30,937 nt of DNA from Nostoc sp. GT001 (GTDB lineage: Bacteria; Cyanobacteriota; Cyanobacteriia; Cyanobacteriales; Nostocaceae): the NCBI RefSeq assembly GCF_030382115.1, contig NZ_JAUDRJ010000003.1:1494671-1525607 (forward strand), written 5' to 3'. Below the pieces are notes generated by a model. The model made no database searches. It was given only the letters and a program-made list of their open reading frames with translations, and was not told where the DNA came from. Shown here piece after piece: positions 17,084 through 24,524 of the stretch (position 1 is its first letter; each line of letters starts with the position of its first letter). The position numbers were made by a program, and so were the translations under genes.

Positions 17084-17851
17084 ATGACTATTAATCGACG
17101 CCATTTCTTGTTTTTACTCACAGCAGGTGCGGGTGCTTTTGCATTAGATGCTTGTGCATTGGCAGAGAAATCTCCTAATGAAAATACTGCAACACCAAAT
17201 ACAACACCAAATATAACAGCAAATACAACAGGGGCTATCCAACTACCGCCTTTACCTTATGCCTACGAAGCCCTAGAACCACACATCGATGCCAAAACGA
17301 TGCAATTTCACCACGACAAACACCACGCAACTTATGTAAAAAACCTGAATGCAGCCTTAGAAAAACATCCAGAACTCAAAGGTAAAACTGTTGAAGAACT
17401 ATTGCAGAAACTTGACAAAGTACCACAAGATATCCGTCGAACAGTACGCAATAATGGCGGTGGTCATGTCAACCACTCAATGTTCTGGCAAATTATGAAG
17501 CCAAAAGGCGGGGGAGAACCCACAGGAAATATAGCCTCTGCAATTAATCAAAGTTTTGGCTCTTTTGCAGCTTTCAAAAAACAGTTTAACGAAGCTGGTG
17601 CTGGTCGTTTCGGTAGTGGTTGGGTTTGGCTAGTACGTAACAAAGATGGTAAGTTAGAAGTGACAACTACAGCTAATCAAGATACTCCCCTAAGTGCAGG
17701 TAAATATCCCATCCTGGGTAATGATGTATGGGAACATGCATATTATCTCAATTACCAGAATCGGCGTGCTGATTATTTAGATGCTTGGTGGAACGTGGTT
17801 AATTGGGATGAGATTAACAAGCGGTTTGCAGCAGCAAGTAAATTTGCCTGA
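17084..17851 (+). CDS. sodA: exported or membrane-anchored manganese superoxide dismutase
   Basis: The enzyme dismutates superoxide to O2 and H2O2. Metal ligands are His76 (QFHHDKHH), His131 (HVNHSMFW), Asp214 and His218 (NDVWEHAYY). Gly127 and Gln199 (TANQDTPL) occupy the positions that separate Mn from Fe enzymes, so it is Mn-type. The first 24 residues are [21 protein letters not shown]: a twin-arginine motif (RRHFL), a hydrophobic core and a possible lipobox cysteine (Cys24, with an unusual Asp at -2). A Thr/Asn-rich linker follows to about residue 52. Membrane-targeted MnSOD with an N-terminal anchor is known from Anabaena. It is a single gene, followed 25 bases later by a TIR element. 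Confidence 0.95.
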   Translation: MTINRRHFLFLLTAGAGAFALDACALAEKSPNENTATPNTTPNITANTTGAIQLPPLPYAYEALEPHIDAKTMQFHHDKHHATYVKNLNAALEKHPELKGKTVEELLQKLDKVPQDIRRTVRNNGGGHVNHSMFWQIMKPKGGGEPTGNIASAINQSFGSFAAFKKQFNEAGAGRFGSGWVWLVRNKDGKLEVTTTANQDTPLSAGKYPILGNDVWEHAYYLNYQNRRADYLDAWWNVVNWDEINKRFAAASKFA

Positions 17852-17875
17852 ACACCAGACAACAATTTAGGATTA

Positions 17876-17979
17876 TATAGCAATCCTAAATCATTCGTGA
17901 AAAGTTAGATCCCCGACTTCTTAAAGAAGTCGGGGATCTGGATACTGAGAATTTTCACAAATCAGATAGGATTGCTATA
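17876..17979. mobile_element. 104-bp miniature element with 12-bp terminal inverted repeats
   Basis: TATAGCAATCCT (17876-17887) and AGGATTGCTATA (17968-17979) are perfect inverted ends. The centre is a 16-bp perfect hairpin, AGATCCCCGACTTCTT with its complement at 17924-17939. There is no coding capacity. A second copy, lacking its left end, lies next to icd (about 11964-12049). Such miniature elements are common in Nostoc spacers. Confidence 0.82.
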
Positions 17980-18092
17980 GGCGCTTAAAAATTGGCGACA
18001 GAATATTGTTTCTGTTGCCAGTTTTTTGATTTTGATAATCCAACAGCCTCTACCCACGTTTTTGTGAGAGTGAAACTGTTACACTCACTGAC

Positions 18093-18185
18093 ATCCCGCC
18101 CAGAACTGAAGTTCAGGGCTGATAGCGAAAGTCCACTTTCAGCGGACTTGGGCTATGAGACTCGGAATTGATTCCGAGGCGGGAT
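18093..18185. repeat. cloverleaf-like nested palindrome, about 93 bp
   Basis: Outer arms ATCCCGC (18093-18099) and GCGGGAT (18179-18185) enclose three hairpins. The first is GAAC-TGAA-GTTC at 18103-18114. The second is ATAGC/GCTAT enclosing AGTCC/GGACT at about 18122-18156. The third is CTCGGAAT/ATTCCGAG at 18161-18178. It could be an end or remnant of an IS200/IS605-type element, or a non-coding RNA. It is not a tRNA: no anticodon-loop or T-loop consensus is present. Confidence 0.5.
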
Positions 18186-18272
18186 AGAACACACAGCGAG
18201 ATTCATTGGTTGCGGCAAGACTTGTGTGTACACCGTAGCCAATATATTGGGGGGATTAAGGAGGATCAAGAT

Positions 18273-18419
18273 ATGTGCAACTTCACATTAAATTGGTATT
18301 ACGCATTTAATTTGTACATTTACCTGATGACTTCAGTGAACGACCATCAAGAGTGTTTATATACTTTAGACGCGCATCAGCTTATTCATCTTTTTAAAAT
18401 TATTGCTTTTAATAATTAG
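18273..18419 (+). CDS. doubtful 48-residue ORF with strong Shine-Dalgarno
   Basis: AAGGAGG at 18258-18264 stands 8 bases before the ATG at 18273, the same spacing as for the real gene at 18664. The product, starting MCNFTLNWYYAFNLYIYLM, is rich in aromatic and hydrophobic residues and is unlike any family I know. The Shine-Dalgarno may be an accident of a GGGGGATTAAGGAGGATC-type spacer repeat. Kept only because translation signals are good. Confidence 0.22.
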   Translation: MCNFTLNWYYAFNLYIYLMTSVNDHQECLYTLDAHQLIHLFKIIAFNN

Positions 18420-18648
18420 TTTTCTTCAATTATTGCAGGTATTTTTTTTATTTTTTGAGATTTAATATAGCTTGATTTTACGTTAAAAATAAGAATATAT
18501 CTCAATAAATCTTGTAATTAATCTTACCTGTATAGTGCTAAATTATTTATATTGACAAAATTTATATAAAATTGCAATTTCGGATTTAATCATCACAATA
18601 CATGAAATTTAAAATCTTTCTTTAAATGTCGAATTTAAATTTGATTAT

Positions 18649-18655
18649 AAGGAGG
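18649..18655 (+). promoter_or_regulatory. strong ribosome binding site of the FG-GAP repeat gene
   Basis: AAGGAGG ends 8 bases before the ATG at 18664, an unusually complete Shine-Dalgarno for this window. It fixes the start codon and suggests high translation. Confidence 0.8.
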
Positions 18656-18663
18656 ATGTTCTC

Positions 18664-19545
18664 ATGAAGATTAGTTGCAAATTATTAACGGTTGCTTTAA
18701 CTGTTCCATTGCTTCTTGGAATTGTAAATTTTAAAGCACAAGCTCAAGTTACTAGACAATGGGGTGTAGGTGGCGATATTCCCGTTCCTGGCGATTATGA
18801 TAATGATGGTAGAACTGATTATGCAGTCTGGCGACCAAGTGATGGTATTTGGTATGTAATTAACAGTTCTACAGGTGTAGCAGTTACTAGACAATGGGGC
18901 GTTGGTGGCGATATTCCTGTTCCCGGCGATTATGATAGCGATCGCAAAACTGATTATGCAGTCTGGCGACCGAGTAATGGGACTTGGTATGTAATTAACA
19001 GTTCTACAGGTGTAGCAGTTACTAGACAATGGGGCGTTGGTGGTGATGTTCCTGCACCTGGCAGATACGATAATGACGGTAGAACTGATTATGCAGTTTG
19101 GCGACCGAGTAATGGGACTTGGTATGTAATTAACAGTTCTACAGGTGTAGCAGTTACTAGGCAATGGGGCGTCGGTGGCGATATTCCTGTTCTCGGCGAT
19201 TATGATAATGATGGTAGAACTGATTATGCAGTCTGGCGACCGAGTAATGGGACTTGGTATGTAATTAACAGTTCTACAGGTGTAGCAGTTACCAGACAAT
19301 GGGGCGTCGGTGGTGATGTTCCCGCCCCTGGCAAATACGATAATGATGGTAGAACTGATTATGCAGTCTGGCGACCAAGTGATGGGACTTGGTATGTAAT
19401 TAACAGTTCTACAGGTGTAGCAGTTACTAGACAATGGGGCGTTGGTGGTGATATTCCTGCCCCTGGCAATTATGATTTCTCTATTAGGAATGACTTCGCA
19501 GTTTGGCGACCGAGTAATGGCACTTGGTATATTTTTGGGAATTAG
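18664..19545 (+). CDS. secreted protein of six 45-residue FG-GAP/VCBS-like repeats
   Basis: The 293-residue protein has a signal peptide (MKISCKLLTVALTVPLLLGI, cut near AQA at 25-27), followed from residue 30 by five full 45-residue repeats and a shorter sixth. Each repeat reads TRQWGVGGDIPVPGDYDNDG onward to VWRPSNGTWYVINSSTGVAV. The DYDNDGRTD segment has the DxDxDG calcium-binding pattern of FG-GAP/VCBS repeats, which build beta-propellers. Six blades could form one closed propeller, which is inference. The DNA units are 135 bp and almost identical, indicating recent amplification or homogenisation. Repeats 3 and 5 share DVPAPG, the others DIP. Repeat 2 has a HIP1 octamer that changes NDGR to SDRK and weakens its calcium loop. 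Function is unknown; an extracellular or surface role is likely. Confidence 0.85.
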   Translation: MKISCKLLTVALTVPLLLGIVNFKAQAQVTRQWGVGGDIPVPGDYDNDGRTDYAVWRPSDGIWYVINSSTGVAVTRQWGVGGDIPVPGDYDSDRKTDYAVWRPSNGTWYVINSSTGVAVTRQWGVGGDVPAPGRYDNDGRTDYAVWRPSNGTWYVINSSTGVAVTRQWGVGGDIPVLGDYDNDGRTDYAVWRPSNGTWYVINSSTGVAVTRQWGVGGDVPAPGKYDNDGRTDYAVWRPSDGTWYVINSSTGVAVTRQWGVGGDIPAPGNYDFSIRNDFAVWRPSNGTWYIFGN

Positions 19546-19580
19546 GGCTAATACTTAGTCTTTTTTCTCGCACTTACCCC

Positions 19581-20318
19581 TCAAAGAGGCTTTTGAGTCG
19601 GTACACCTACAGCACGAGGAAAATTAGCTGGAGTGGTAGCTACCTTACGCAAATACACACAGTGGCGGATGCTGTGACTCAGGGGTGTCGTAAATTGTTT
19701 GATTGATTCAATAACGCCACCCAACTGGTTCACAGCATTCTTTAAAGCAGCTGTTTCATCCTTTGTCCAATTACCGCGATAAATTATAGCTAAACCTCCC
19801 TGTTTGAGCAGTGGTAGGGTATATTCTGCACAGACAGAGGCTGCTCCTACAGCACGGATCAATGCAATATCATAACCTAGTCGATGTTGGGGGTGCTGAC
19901 CGATTTCTTCCGCTCTACCAACAAGAGTTTTGGCATTGGTAAGGGCAATTTCACTTAATATATTGTCGATAAAAGTAATTTTTTTCCGAGTGGAATCGAG
20001 AAGAGTAATTGGGCAATTAGTTACAGTAATTGCTACGGGAATACCTGGAAAACCTGCACCTGTACCAATATCGATGATAGTAGGGGAAGCAGGGGAGAAA
20101 TTTCCTGATAACAGGGGTACAATTCCTCGCAAAGAATCCCAAAGATGTTTTTCCCAAAACTCTTGGGGATCAACGATCCGAGTTAAATTGAGTTGGCGAT
20201 TACCTTCTAGGATTAACTCATAAAGCTTTTGGAATTGCGCTTGTTGTTGAAGAGTTGGTTGCCAATTGAGAGTTTGCTGCCAGATTTCTGCCATTTCAGG
20301 CAATTTTTCATTTGTCAT
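19581..20318 (-). CDS. rsmG: 16S rRNA (guanine527-N7)-methyltransferase RsmG
   Basis: RsmG (GidB) methylates N7 of G527 in the 530 loop of 16S rRNA; loss gives low-level streptomycin resistance in other bacteria. The 245-residue chain has RQLNLTRIVDPQEFWEKHLW, the SAM-binding PTIIDIGTGAGFPGIPVAI (about 79-97), LLDSTRKKITFIDNI and the RAVGAAS loop. Length is normal. The ATG at 20318 lies inside an ACAAATG heptamer array, where four ATGs stand 7 bases apart and only this one is in frame. A second in-frame start at 20294 (MAEIWQQ) would shorten the protein by 8 residues. It is followed after 72 bases, upstream, by an ABC ATPase gene in the same direction, so the two may be co-transcribed. Confidence 0.96.
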   Translation of the reverse strand: MTNEKLPEMAEIWQQTLNWQPTLQQQAQFQKLYELILEGNRQLNLTRIVDPQEFWEKHLWDSLRGIVPLLSGNFSPASPTIIDIGTGAGFPGIPVAITVTNCPITLLDSTRKKITFIDNILSEIALTNAKTLVGRAEEIGQHPQHRLGYDIALIRAVGAASVCAEYTLPLLKQGGLAIIYRGNWTKDETAALKNAVNQLGGVIESIKQFTTPLSHSIRHCVYLRKVATTPANFPRAVGVPTQKPL

Positions 20319-20334
20319 TTGTCATTTGTCATTT
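20309..20334. repeat. CATTTGT heptamer array across the rsmG start
   Basis: CATTTGT repeats from 20309 to 20334 (last copy CATTTGG), read as ACAAATG on the coding strand. Each unit supplies an ATG, at 20311, 20318, 20325 and 20332 on the minus strand, in rotating frames. A change of copy number would change which ATG is nearest to the ribosome binding site. Confidence 0.85.
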
Positions 20335-20390
20335 GGTATGAGACATGGGGCATAGTTTTTCTCTGTGTCCCCTTGTCCCCCTGCTCTTTC

Positions 20391-21065
20391 TCACACCGTT
20401 GGTAGAGGTTCTTTAACTTTAGATTCTAGTGACTTTGGGTCTACTGATTCTAGTTCGCCGTGGTTGAGTGTCCAGCAACGGTCTGCGATCGCTAACAGAT
20501 CCCCAGCGTCGTGTGTCACTATTAACAATGTCCAATCTTGTTTCAGTTTCGCTAATAAATTTACCAGTTGCCGACGCATTGACCAATCTAAACCAGCTGT
20601 GGGTTCATCCAATAACAGCAAATTTGGCTGGCGAATTAATTGCACTGCCAAAGCTAAACGTCGTTGCTGACCACCACTCAAAGCATGAGGGGCAGCGGAA
20701 AGCGATAAATGCTCTAATCCCACCTCACTTAGGGCCTGTCTGACTCGTTCTGACCCTAACTCAGGATGTCCTAAACGTAATTCTTCTAAAATTGAACCAC
20801 CGCAAAAGTGCCGCTCTGGAAACTGAAATACCAACCCGGCTAATTGTTGTAGCTGTTCGGCTATAAGTTCTTGTTCCCGCCAGAAGAGAGCGCCAGTAGT
20901 GGGTTCGGCTAGTCCCGACAAAATTTCTAGTAAGGTACTTTTACCGGAACCACTTGGGCCAATAATTAGACCTAGCTGCTGGGGTGCTAATTCTAAATTG
21001 ATCGATTTGAGAATCGCTGTTGGGCACGCTGTAGGATGATAATTTACATTTCGGAGATAAAGCAT
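20391..21065 (-). CDS. ABC transporter ATP-binding protein, ECF/CbiO-like
   Basis: The 224-residue protein is a stand-alone nucleotide-binding domain. Walker A is GPSGSGKST (36-44), the Q-loop is in AGLVFQFPERHFCGG, the signature is LSGGQQRRLALA, Walker B is LLLLDEPTAGLD and the switch is VTHD. The VFQFPE pattern is typical of energy-coupling-factor ATPases for vitamins and metals, and of the related chloroplast ABCI11-type proteins. No EcfT or substrate-binding subunit is adjacent, so the substrate cannot be told. It is upstream of and co-directional with rsmG. Confidence 0.88.
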   Translation of the reverse strand: MLYLRNVNYHPTACPTAILKSINLELAPQQLGLIIGPSGSGKSTLLEILSGLAEPTTGALFWREQELIAEQLQQLAGLVFQFPERHFCGGSILEELRLGHPELGSERVRQALSEVGLEHLSLSAAPHALSGGQQRRLALAVQLIRQPNLLLLDEPTAGLDWSMRRQLVNLLAKLKQDWTLLIVTHDAGDLLAIADRCWTLNHGELESVDPKSLESKVKEPLPTV

Positions 21066-21397
21066 TTGTTAAGATTACCAAAAAGTCAGCAAATTACTGA
21101 TTAGTTACACTGAGAATGTCTGGAAAATTCTGGAAAAACAATTTATAGCGCCTTACCTGGATTAACACCTTAATTTAGCAGCAAGAATTATCCACTTTTT
21201 CTCCATTGTGGCAGACTAAGCCTGAAATAATGGCTAGAGCAAGCCTGGAAACATGAAAGATTACCAATATATAAGAAAATTTTGGTTGAAGCAAAGGCAA
21301 GTTAACACTTCGACTTCGCTCAGTGTAAAAATTAACCATCTTTGCATTCTAAGTAACACATATAACTATTTCAACCGCAATTATTCTGAGGGTTAAA
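21066..21397. other. 332-base divergent spacer before the TPR gene
   Basis: This region separates the divergent ABC ATPase and TPR genes. It holds one dispersed repeat at about 21300-21335, ACACTTCGACTTCGCTCAGTGT, a short palindrome ending in ACACT/AGTGT that occurs in many cyanobacterial spacers. GAGGG lies 6 bases before the TPR ATG as ribosome binding site. Nothing else is recognised. Confidence 0.5.
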
Positions 21398-22354
21398 ATG
21401 ACTAAAAGGTTTTCTTTGCCTCGATTAGTAGCGTCTGCTAAATTCACTACCTTTGCTCAGACTGCTTTTGCAACTGCGATCGCCTTTGGCGTTGCCCCTT
21501 GGGCAATCGCACTTAATCTGTCGGTAAATCCCTCCTTGGGTGGCGATCCGTTTCGCAATAGCGAACCTCATCAAATTGGCGACCAAACAGAAGCAGCTTT
21601 TAAAGCGATTTTCCAACAGGGCAACTATCCAGCAGCAGATCGTTATTTGGAACAAGCAATATCCAAAGAGCCAAATGAACCTCTAGCTTATGCGATGAAG
21701 GCATCTTTGGCATACGGAAATAAGGATTGGGCTAAACTCGACACATACAGTCAGAAAACTCTAGAAACAGGACAAAAACTGATTCCTAGCGATCCATTGC
21801 GTGGAAATTTATACACTGCTGTTGGTCATTTTTTAGAAGGTGCAGTAGTTATTACGCGTGAGGGTACTGTCAACGGTGTAGCCCAAGCCTTGGGTAGGCT
21901 GCGACAAGTTTATGAATATTTAGACAAAGCCGAAGCAATTTCTGCCAACGATCCAGAACTGAATTTAATCAAGGGTTATATGGATTTATTATTGGCGGTT
22001 AATTTGCCTTTTGCTAGCCCAGATCAGGCAATTGGACGCTTAGAGCAAAATGCTGCTCCTCAGTATCTAGTGGATCGGGGTATTGCTCTTGCTTACCGGG
22101 ATTTAAAACGGTATCCACAGGCGCTAGAGTATGTCAACCGAGCGATCAAAACGACATCTGATAATCCAGAAATTTATTATCTTAAAGCCCAAATACTGAA
22201 GCGACTGGGGCAAAGAGAAAAAAGCCAGCAGATAATCCAGGAAGCGATCGCTAATTTTGATAAAGCATTGACTAAAAAATCCCAACTCCCAGGCGATTTA
22301 GTCAAACAAATTGAGCGTGAACGCAGAAGTGCTGTTAGCTTGAAGAATCCTTAA
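21398..22354 (+). CDS. exported tetratricopeptide-repeat protein
   Basis: The 318-residue product has an N-terminal hydrophobic export signal (about 15-39, FTTFAQTAFATAIAFGVAPW) followed by TPR helices. The first pair lies at about 66-100 (IFQQGNYPAADRYLEQAISK), a middle part at about 145-205 covers YEYLDKAEAISANDPELNLIKG, and a clear final TPR at about 225-265 reads ALAYRDLKRYPQALEYVNRA. It resembles conserved cyanobacterial periplasmic TPR proteins of the Sll0314 kind, whose role is unknown. TPRs imply protein-protein contacts, probably in the periplasm or lumen. It is the first of three co-directional genes, but about 98 bases of repeat-containing spacer separate it from the next. Confidence 0.85.
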   Translation: MTKRFSLPRLVASAKFTTFAQTAFATAIAFGVAPWAIALNLSVNPSLGGDPFRNSEPHQIGDQTEAAFKAIFQQGNYPAADRYLEQAISKEPNEPLAYAMKASLAYGNKDWAKLDTYSQKTLETGQKLIPSDPLRGNLYTAVGHFLEGAVVITREGTVNGVAQALGRLRQVYEYLDKAEAISANDPELNLIKGYMDLLLAVNLPFASPDQAIGRLEQNAAPQYLVDRGIALAYRDLKRYPQALEYVNRAIKTTSDNPEIYYLKAQILKRLGQREKSQQIIQEAIANFDKALTKKSQLPGDLVKQIERERRSAVSLKNP

Positions 22355-22452
22355 CCCCCATTCCCCACTCCCGTTCGGCTACGCTCACGACAAGCCCACT
22401 CCCTACTTTGATATGCTTATTTGCAGAAGAGTACTTGAGATATTAGACCAAA

Positions 22453-22905
22453 ATGGAGATTCAGTTCCGCGAAATTAATCCTTTTGATATGTGGATTTGG
22501 CTTAAATTCAGCACAAATCCTTCTGCGCGTGAAAAGCAGTATGTAGAAGAAGTTTTCAATTCCTGGTTTTATTTAGGTAAATTGGGTGCATTTAATGCAG
22601 AAAATCTCCAGGTGCAGGATACTGGACTCGATATCAGCTACATGAATTATGATGAACAAGGCTATGACAAAAGCCTATTAGCACTGATGCACAACATTGG
22701 TGAGTTTGAATATGAGGGACAGTGGGCGCGTTGTTGGTTTGACTTAGGAACCAGTGATGCGATCGCATTGGATATTTTAATCAACGCTCTCACCCAGCTA
22801 AGTCAGGAATATGTCAGCATTGAGGAATTGTACATCGGTGGTGAAAATCCAGATTGGCCTATTGAGGATAGTGAAAGTCGTCCTCAGTCTATCTATGATA
22901 ATTAG
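22453..22905 (+). CDS. DUF3531 family protein
   Basis: The 150-residue product, MEIQFREINPFDMWIWLKF onward, matches the DUF3531 family, which is found across cyanobacteria and plastid-bearing plants. The W-rich start (MWIWLKFS, SWFYLGKLG) and WARCWFDLGTSDAIALDILI are the recognisable blocks. There is no signal peptide or membrane segment, so it is probably cytosolic. The molecular function is not known. It ends 8 bases before the Nudix gene and the two are likely co-transcribed. Confidence 0.88.
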   Translation: MEIQFREINPFDMWIWLKFSTNPSAREKQYVEEVFNSWFYLGKLGAFNAENLQVQDTGLDISYMNYDEQGYDKSLLALMHNIGEFEYEGQWARCWFDLGTSDAIALDILINALTQLSQEYVSIEELYIGGENPDWPIEDSESRPQSIYDN

Positions 22906-22913
22906 TTATAAAA

Positions 22914-23345
22914 ATGAGTAAAGCAGGTGAAATTCGGGTAATAGCCTTGGGGCTAATTCGGAATGGCGATCGCATATTTCTTTCTGAAGGCTACGATCCC
23001 GTAAAACAAGAAACATTTTATCGTGCTTTAGGCGGTGGTGTTGAATTTGGCGAAACCAGCCGCGCCGCCTTAGAACGGGAGTTTCAAGAGGAAATTCAAG
23101 CAGACTTAACGAATATTAAATATCTCGGTTGTATAGAGAACCTGTTTATATTTAATGGCAGGCAAGGTCATGAAATTATTCAGCTTTATCAATGTGACTT
23201 TGCTGATTCCAAATTTTATCAACTGGAAAGTTTAATTTTTTCCGAATCACCACATCATAAACATAGAGCATTCTGGATAGATATCTCTCGCTTGAAATCT
23301 GGAGAATTTCGATTAGTACCTGAAGTATTTTTTGAATATTTATAA
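22914..23345 (+). CDS. Nudix hydrolase
   Basis: The 143-residue protein has the Nudix box GGVEFGETSRAALEREFQEE starting at Gly41, with Glu47, Arg55, Glu56, Glu59 and Glu60 in the metal-binding positions. The final Gly of the consensus is replaced by Gln62, a mild departure. The family hydrolyses nucleoside diphosphates linked to another moiety; the substrate cannot be predicted from this sequence. A start at 22914 follows the DUF3531 stop by 8 bases, which suggests translational coupling. Confidence 0.93.
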   Translation: MSKAGEIRVIALGLIRNGDRIFLSEGYDPVKQETFYRALGGGVEFGETSRAALEREFQEEIQADLTNIKYLGCIENLFIFNGRQGHEIIQLYQCDFADSKFYQLESLIFSESPHHKHRAFWIDISRLKSGEFRLVPEVFFEYL

Positions 23346-23393
23346 AACATCTGGAAATTGACTAAGATTGCTTTGCTGTTAATTATTTGGATC

Positions 23394-23492
23394 TTATTTG
23401 AAGACGCGGTATGCCTCACAGGTTTGCTCTTGAACTTGCTCAGGTAAATCGGCAAACCCTTGACGAAACTGAGCGGTGATACGTGACTTCAC
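23394..23492 (-). pseudogene. truncated RelE/ParE-type toxin gene
   Basis: From a GTG at 23492 the minus strand encodes VKSRITAQFRQGFADLPEQV, then QEQTCEAYRVFK and a TAA at 23394. This is the N-terminal third of the roughly 85-residue RelE-like toxins common in Nostoc, where the next residues are usually Q-(D/N)-P-x-H-P-S-L-R-F-K. After the TAA the frame continues DPN, so the stop is most simply a CAA-to-TAA change, followed by loss of the rest. The GTG overlaps the antitoxin stop (GTGA), the normal arrangement for such pairs. No active toxin can be made. Confidence 0.75.
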
Positions 23493-23733
23493 AATGTATC
23501 TGGATCTAATATCATGTCCGCTTGATTGCTTATTAAACCCGAAGAACCCCACCCCGCCAAAGCTGTGCTTTGTCTCCCCTCCCCGCAGGCGGGGAGGGGG
23601 GTGGGGTTATTTTATTATGGGTAATTTGACGGACATGATATAACTCTTGGGTTTTACCTGCACGGTATTGAGCCATTGCCTCGGTTGCAAGTTTGGCGAT
23701 CGCTTGTTCAAATAGCTCTATTATAGGTGTCAA
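23489..23733 (-). pseudogene. antitoxin gene remnant split by a miniature element
   Basis: From a TTG at 23733 the minus strand encodes TPIIELFEQAIAKLATEAMA, then QYRAGKTQEL. It then runs into the element at 23510-23640, which adds a nonsense tail. Joining across the element and one copy of the TAA duplication restores GATCCAGATACATTGTGA, i.e. KTQEL-DPDTL-stop. The stop overlaps the toxin GTG exactly. The rebuilt product would still be only about 36 residues, shorter than usual antitoxins, so an earlier internal deletion is likely. Confidence 0.7.
23510..23640. mobile_element. 131-bp miniature element with 11-bp TIRs and TAA target duplication
   Basis: TATCATGTCCG at 23510-23520 and CGGACATGATA at 23630-23640 are perfect inverted ends. 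TAA at 23507-23509 and 23641-23643 flanks the element as a direct duplication. The interior has a strong C/G palindrome (AACCCCACCCC ... GGGGTGGGGTT, with CCCCTCCCCGC/GCGGGGAGGGG inside). There is no coding capacity. Insertion is confirmed by the intact antitoxin end obtained when it is removed. Confidence 0.88.
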
Positions 23734-24524
23734 TTGTTACGAAAATCATACTATAAATTATCTCTGCTTGCACTCTATTGGTGTTGTTAGGGTGCGATCG
23801 CTCTCAATAGTACAACTAGTAGAGTTTGAGACAATGACTTCTACCGTGGTGAACCAAGCAAGTTGGTAGATGAATCAGAGCAGGAAATTGATGCTGAACA
23901 CTGACAGATAACCTGTATCGTCCTTACCTACTCTCTGAAATAGCTTTTTGTAAACTTTCATTTCTGCGATTGAGTTAGGTATCTAATGGCTAGCATAAGT
24001 AAGTCAGTACAATAAAACTCATGTATGTTTAGTTTTATAAAAACTCTGTAATGACGAAATTCTATGCTGTTTCCTGATTTTATATTTCGTTAAATAGGTT
24101 TATTTTTTAAAACTGACTTTCTTAGCAGTAGATAGACGAGTTTATCTAATTTAAATTTGCAAATTAGATGTGGAACAGCTTAGTGGCAAAGATATCTTTA
24201 CAGGTGAGTACTATGTGGCGTTGGCGTAGCCCACTGTAATCCTTTGGGGAAGCAAGCTACGCGTAGCGTCTTGTTTACGACACGCTACGCGAACGCAGAG
24301 AAAGTATCGCTTTGTTTTCAATACATACACAATCAAAATTTTGAAAAGTGATAAATAGTTGACTCGCATCTTAATATGCTGTAAGTTGATGTCTTGTAAG
24401 CTAATTCGTGAAGTAAAGCAAGAAATCAACAAGCAAGACTCTCGATATTGCTAGAGTTTTGATGAGGTTTTCTTGTAATTCCAGCATTGACGATAAATAA
24501 AATATTTAAATTTGGAGAGTTGCG

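Larger units (their letters stand above)
17852..18663. other. 812-base spacer: TIR element, cloverleaf-like palindrome, one weak small ORF
   Basis: The left part holds the element at 17876-17979 and the structured palindrome at 18093-18185. A 48-codon frame with a strong Shine-Dalgarno lies at 18273-18419. From 18420 to 18640 the sequence is very AT-rich without repeats that I can see, and probably carries the promoter and 5' leader of the repeat protein at 18664. Confidence 0.6.
23346..24524. other. 1.18-kb spacer: decayed toxin-antitoxin pair, miniature element, repeats
   Basis: The left third is the broken RelE-type module described separately. Between 23734 and 24200 I see AT-rich sequence with one HIP1-type site near 23796 and no convincing frame. 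At about 24218-24300 lies a dispersed repeat patch with GCTACGCGTAGC and CGCTACGCGAACGCAGAG palindromes, the source of a spurious 73-codon frame. GGAG at about 24514 is the ribosome binding site for the gamma-glutamyltransferase gene. Confidence 0.6.

Noticed and set aside
18697..19434. 245-codon open frame antisense to the FG-GAP repeat gene
   Set aside because: It is open only because the 135-bp repeats lack stops in that frame. The product is a low-complexity cysteine/threonine repeat without a ribosome binding site, while the sense strand has a signal peptide and a full Shine-Dalgarno.
24211..24432. 73-codon minus-strand ORF
   Set aside because: Built partly from GCTACGCGTAGC spacer repeats; no family match or translation signals.
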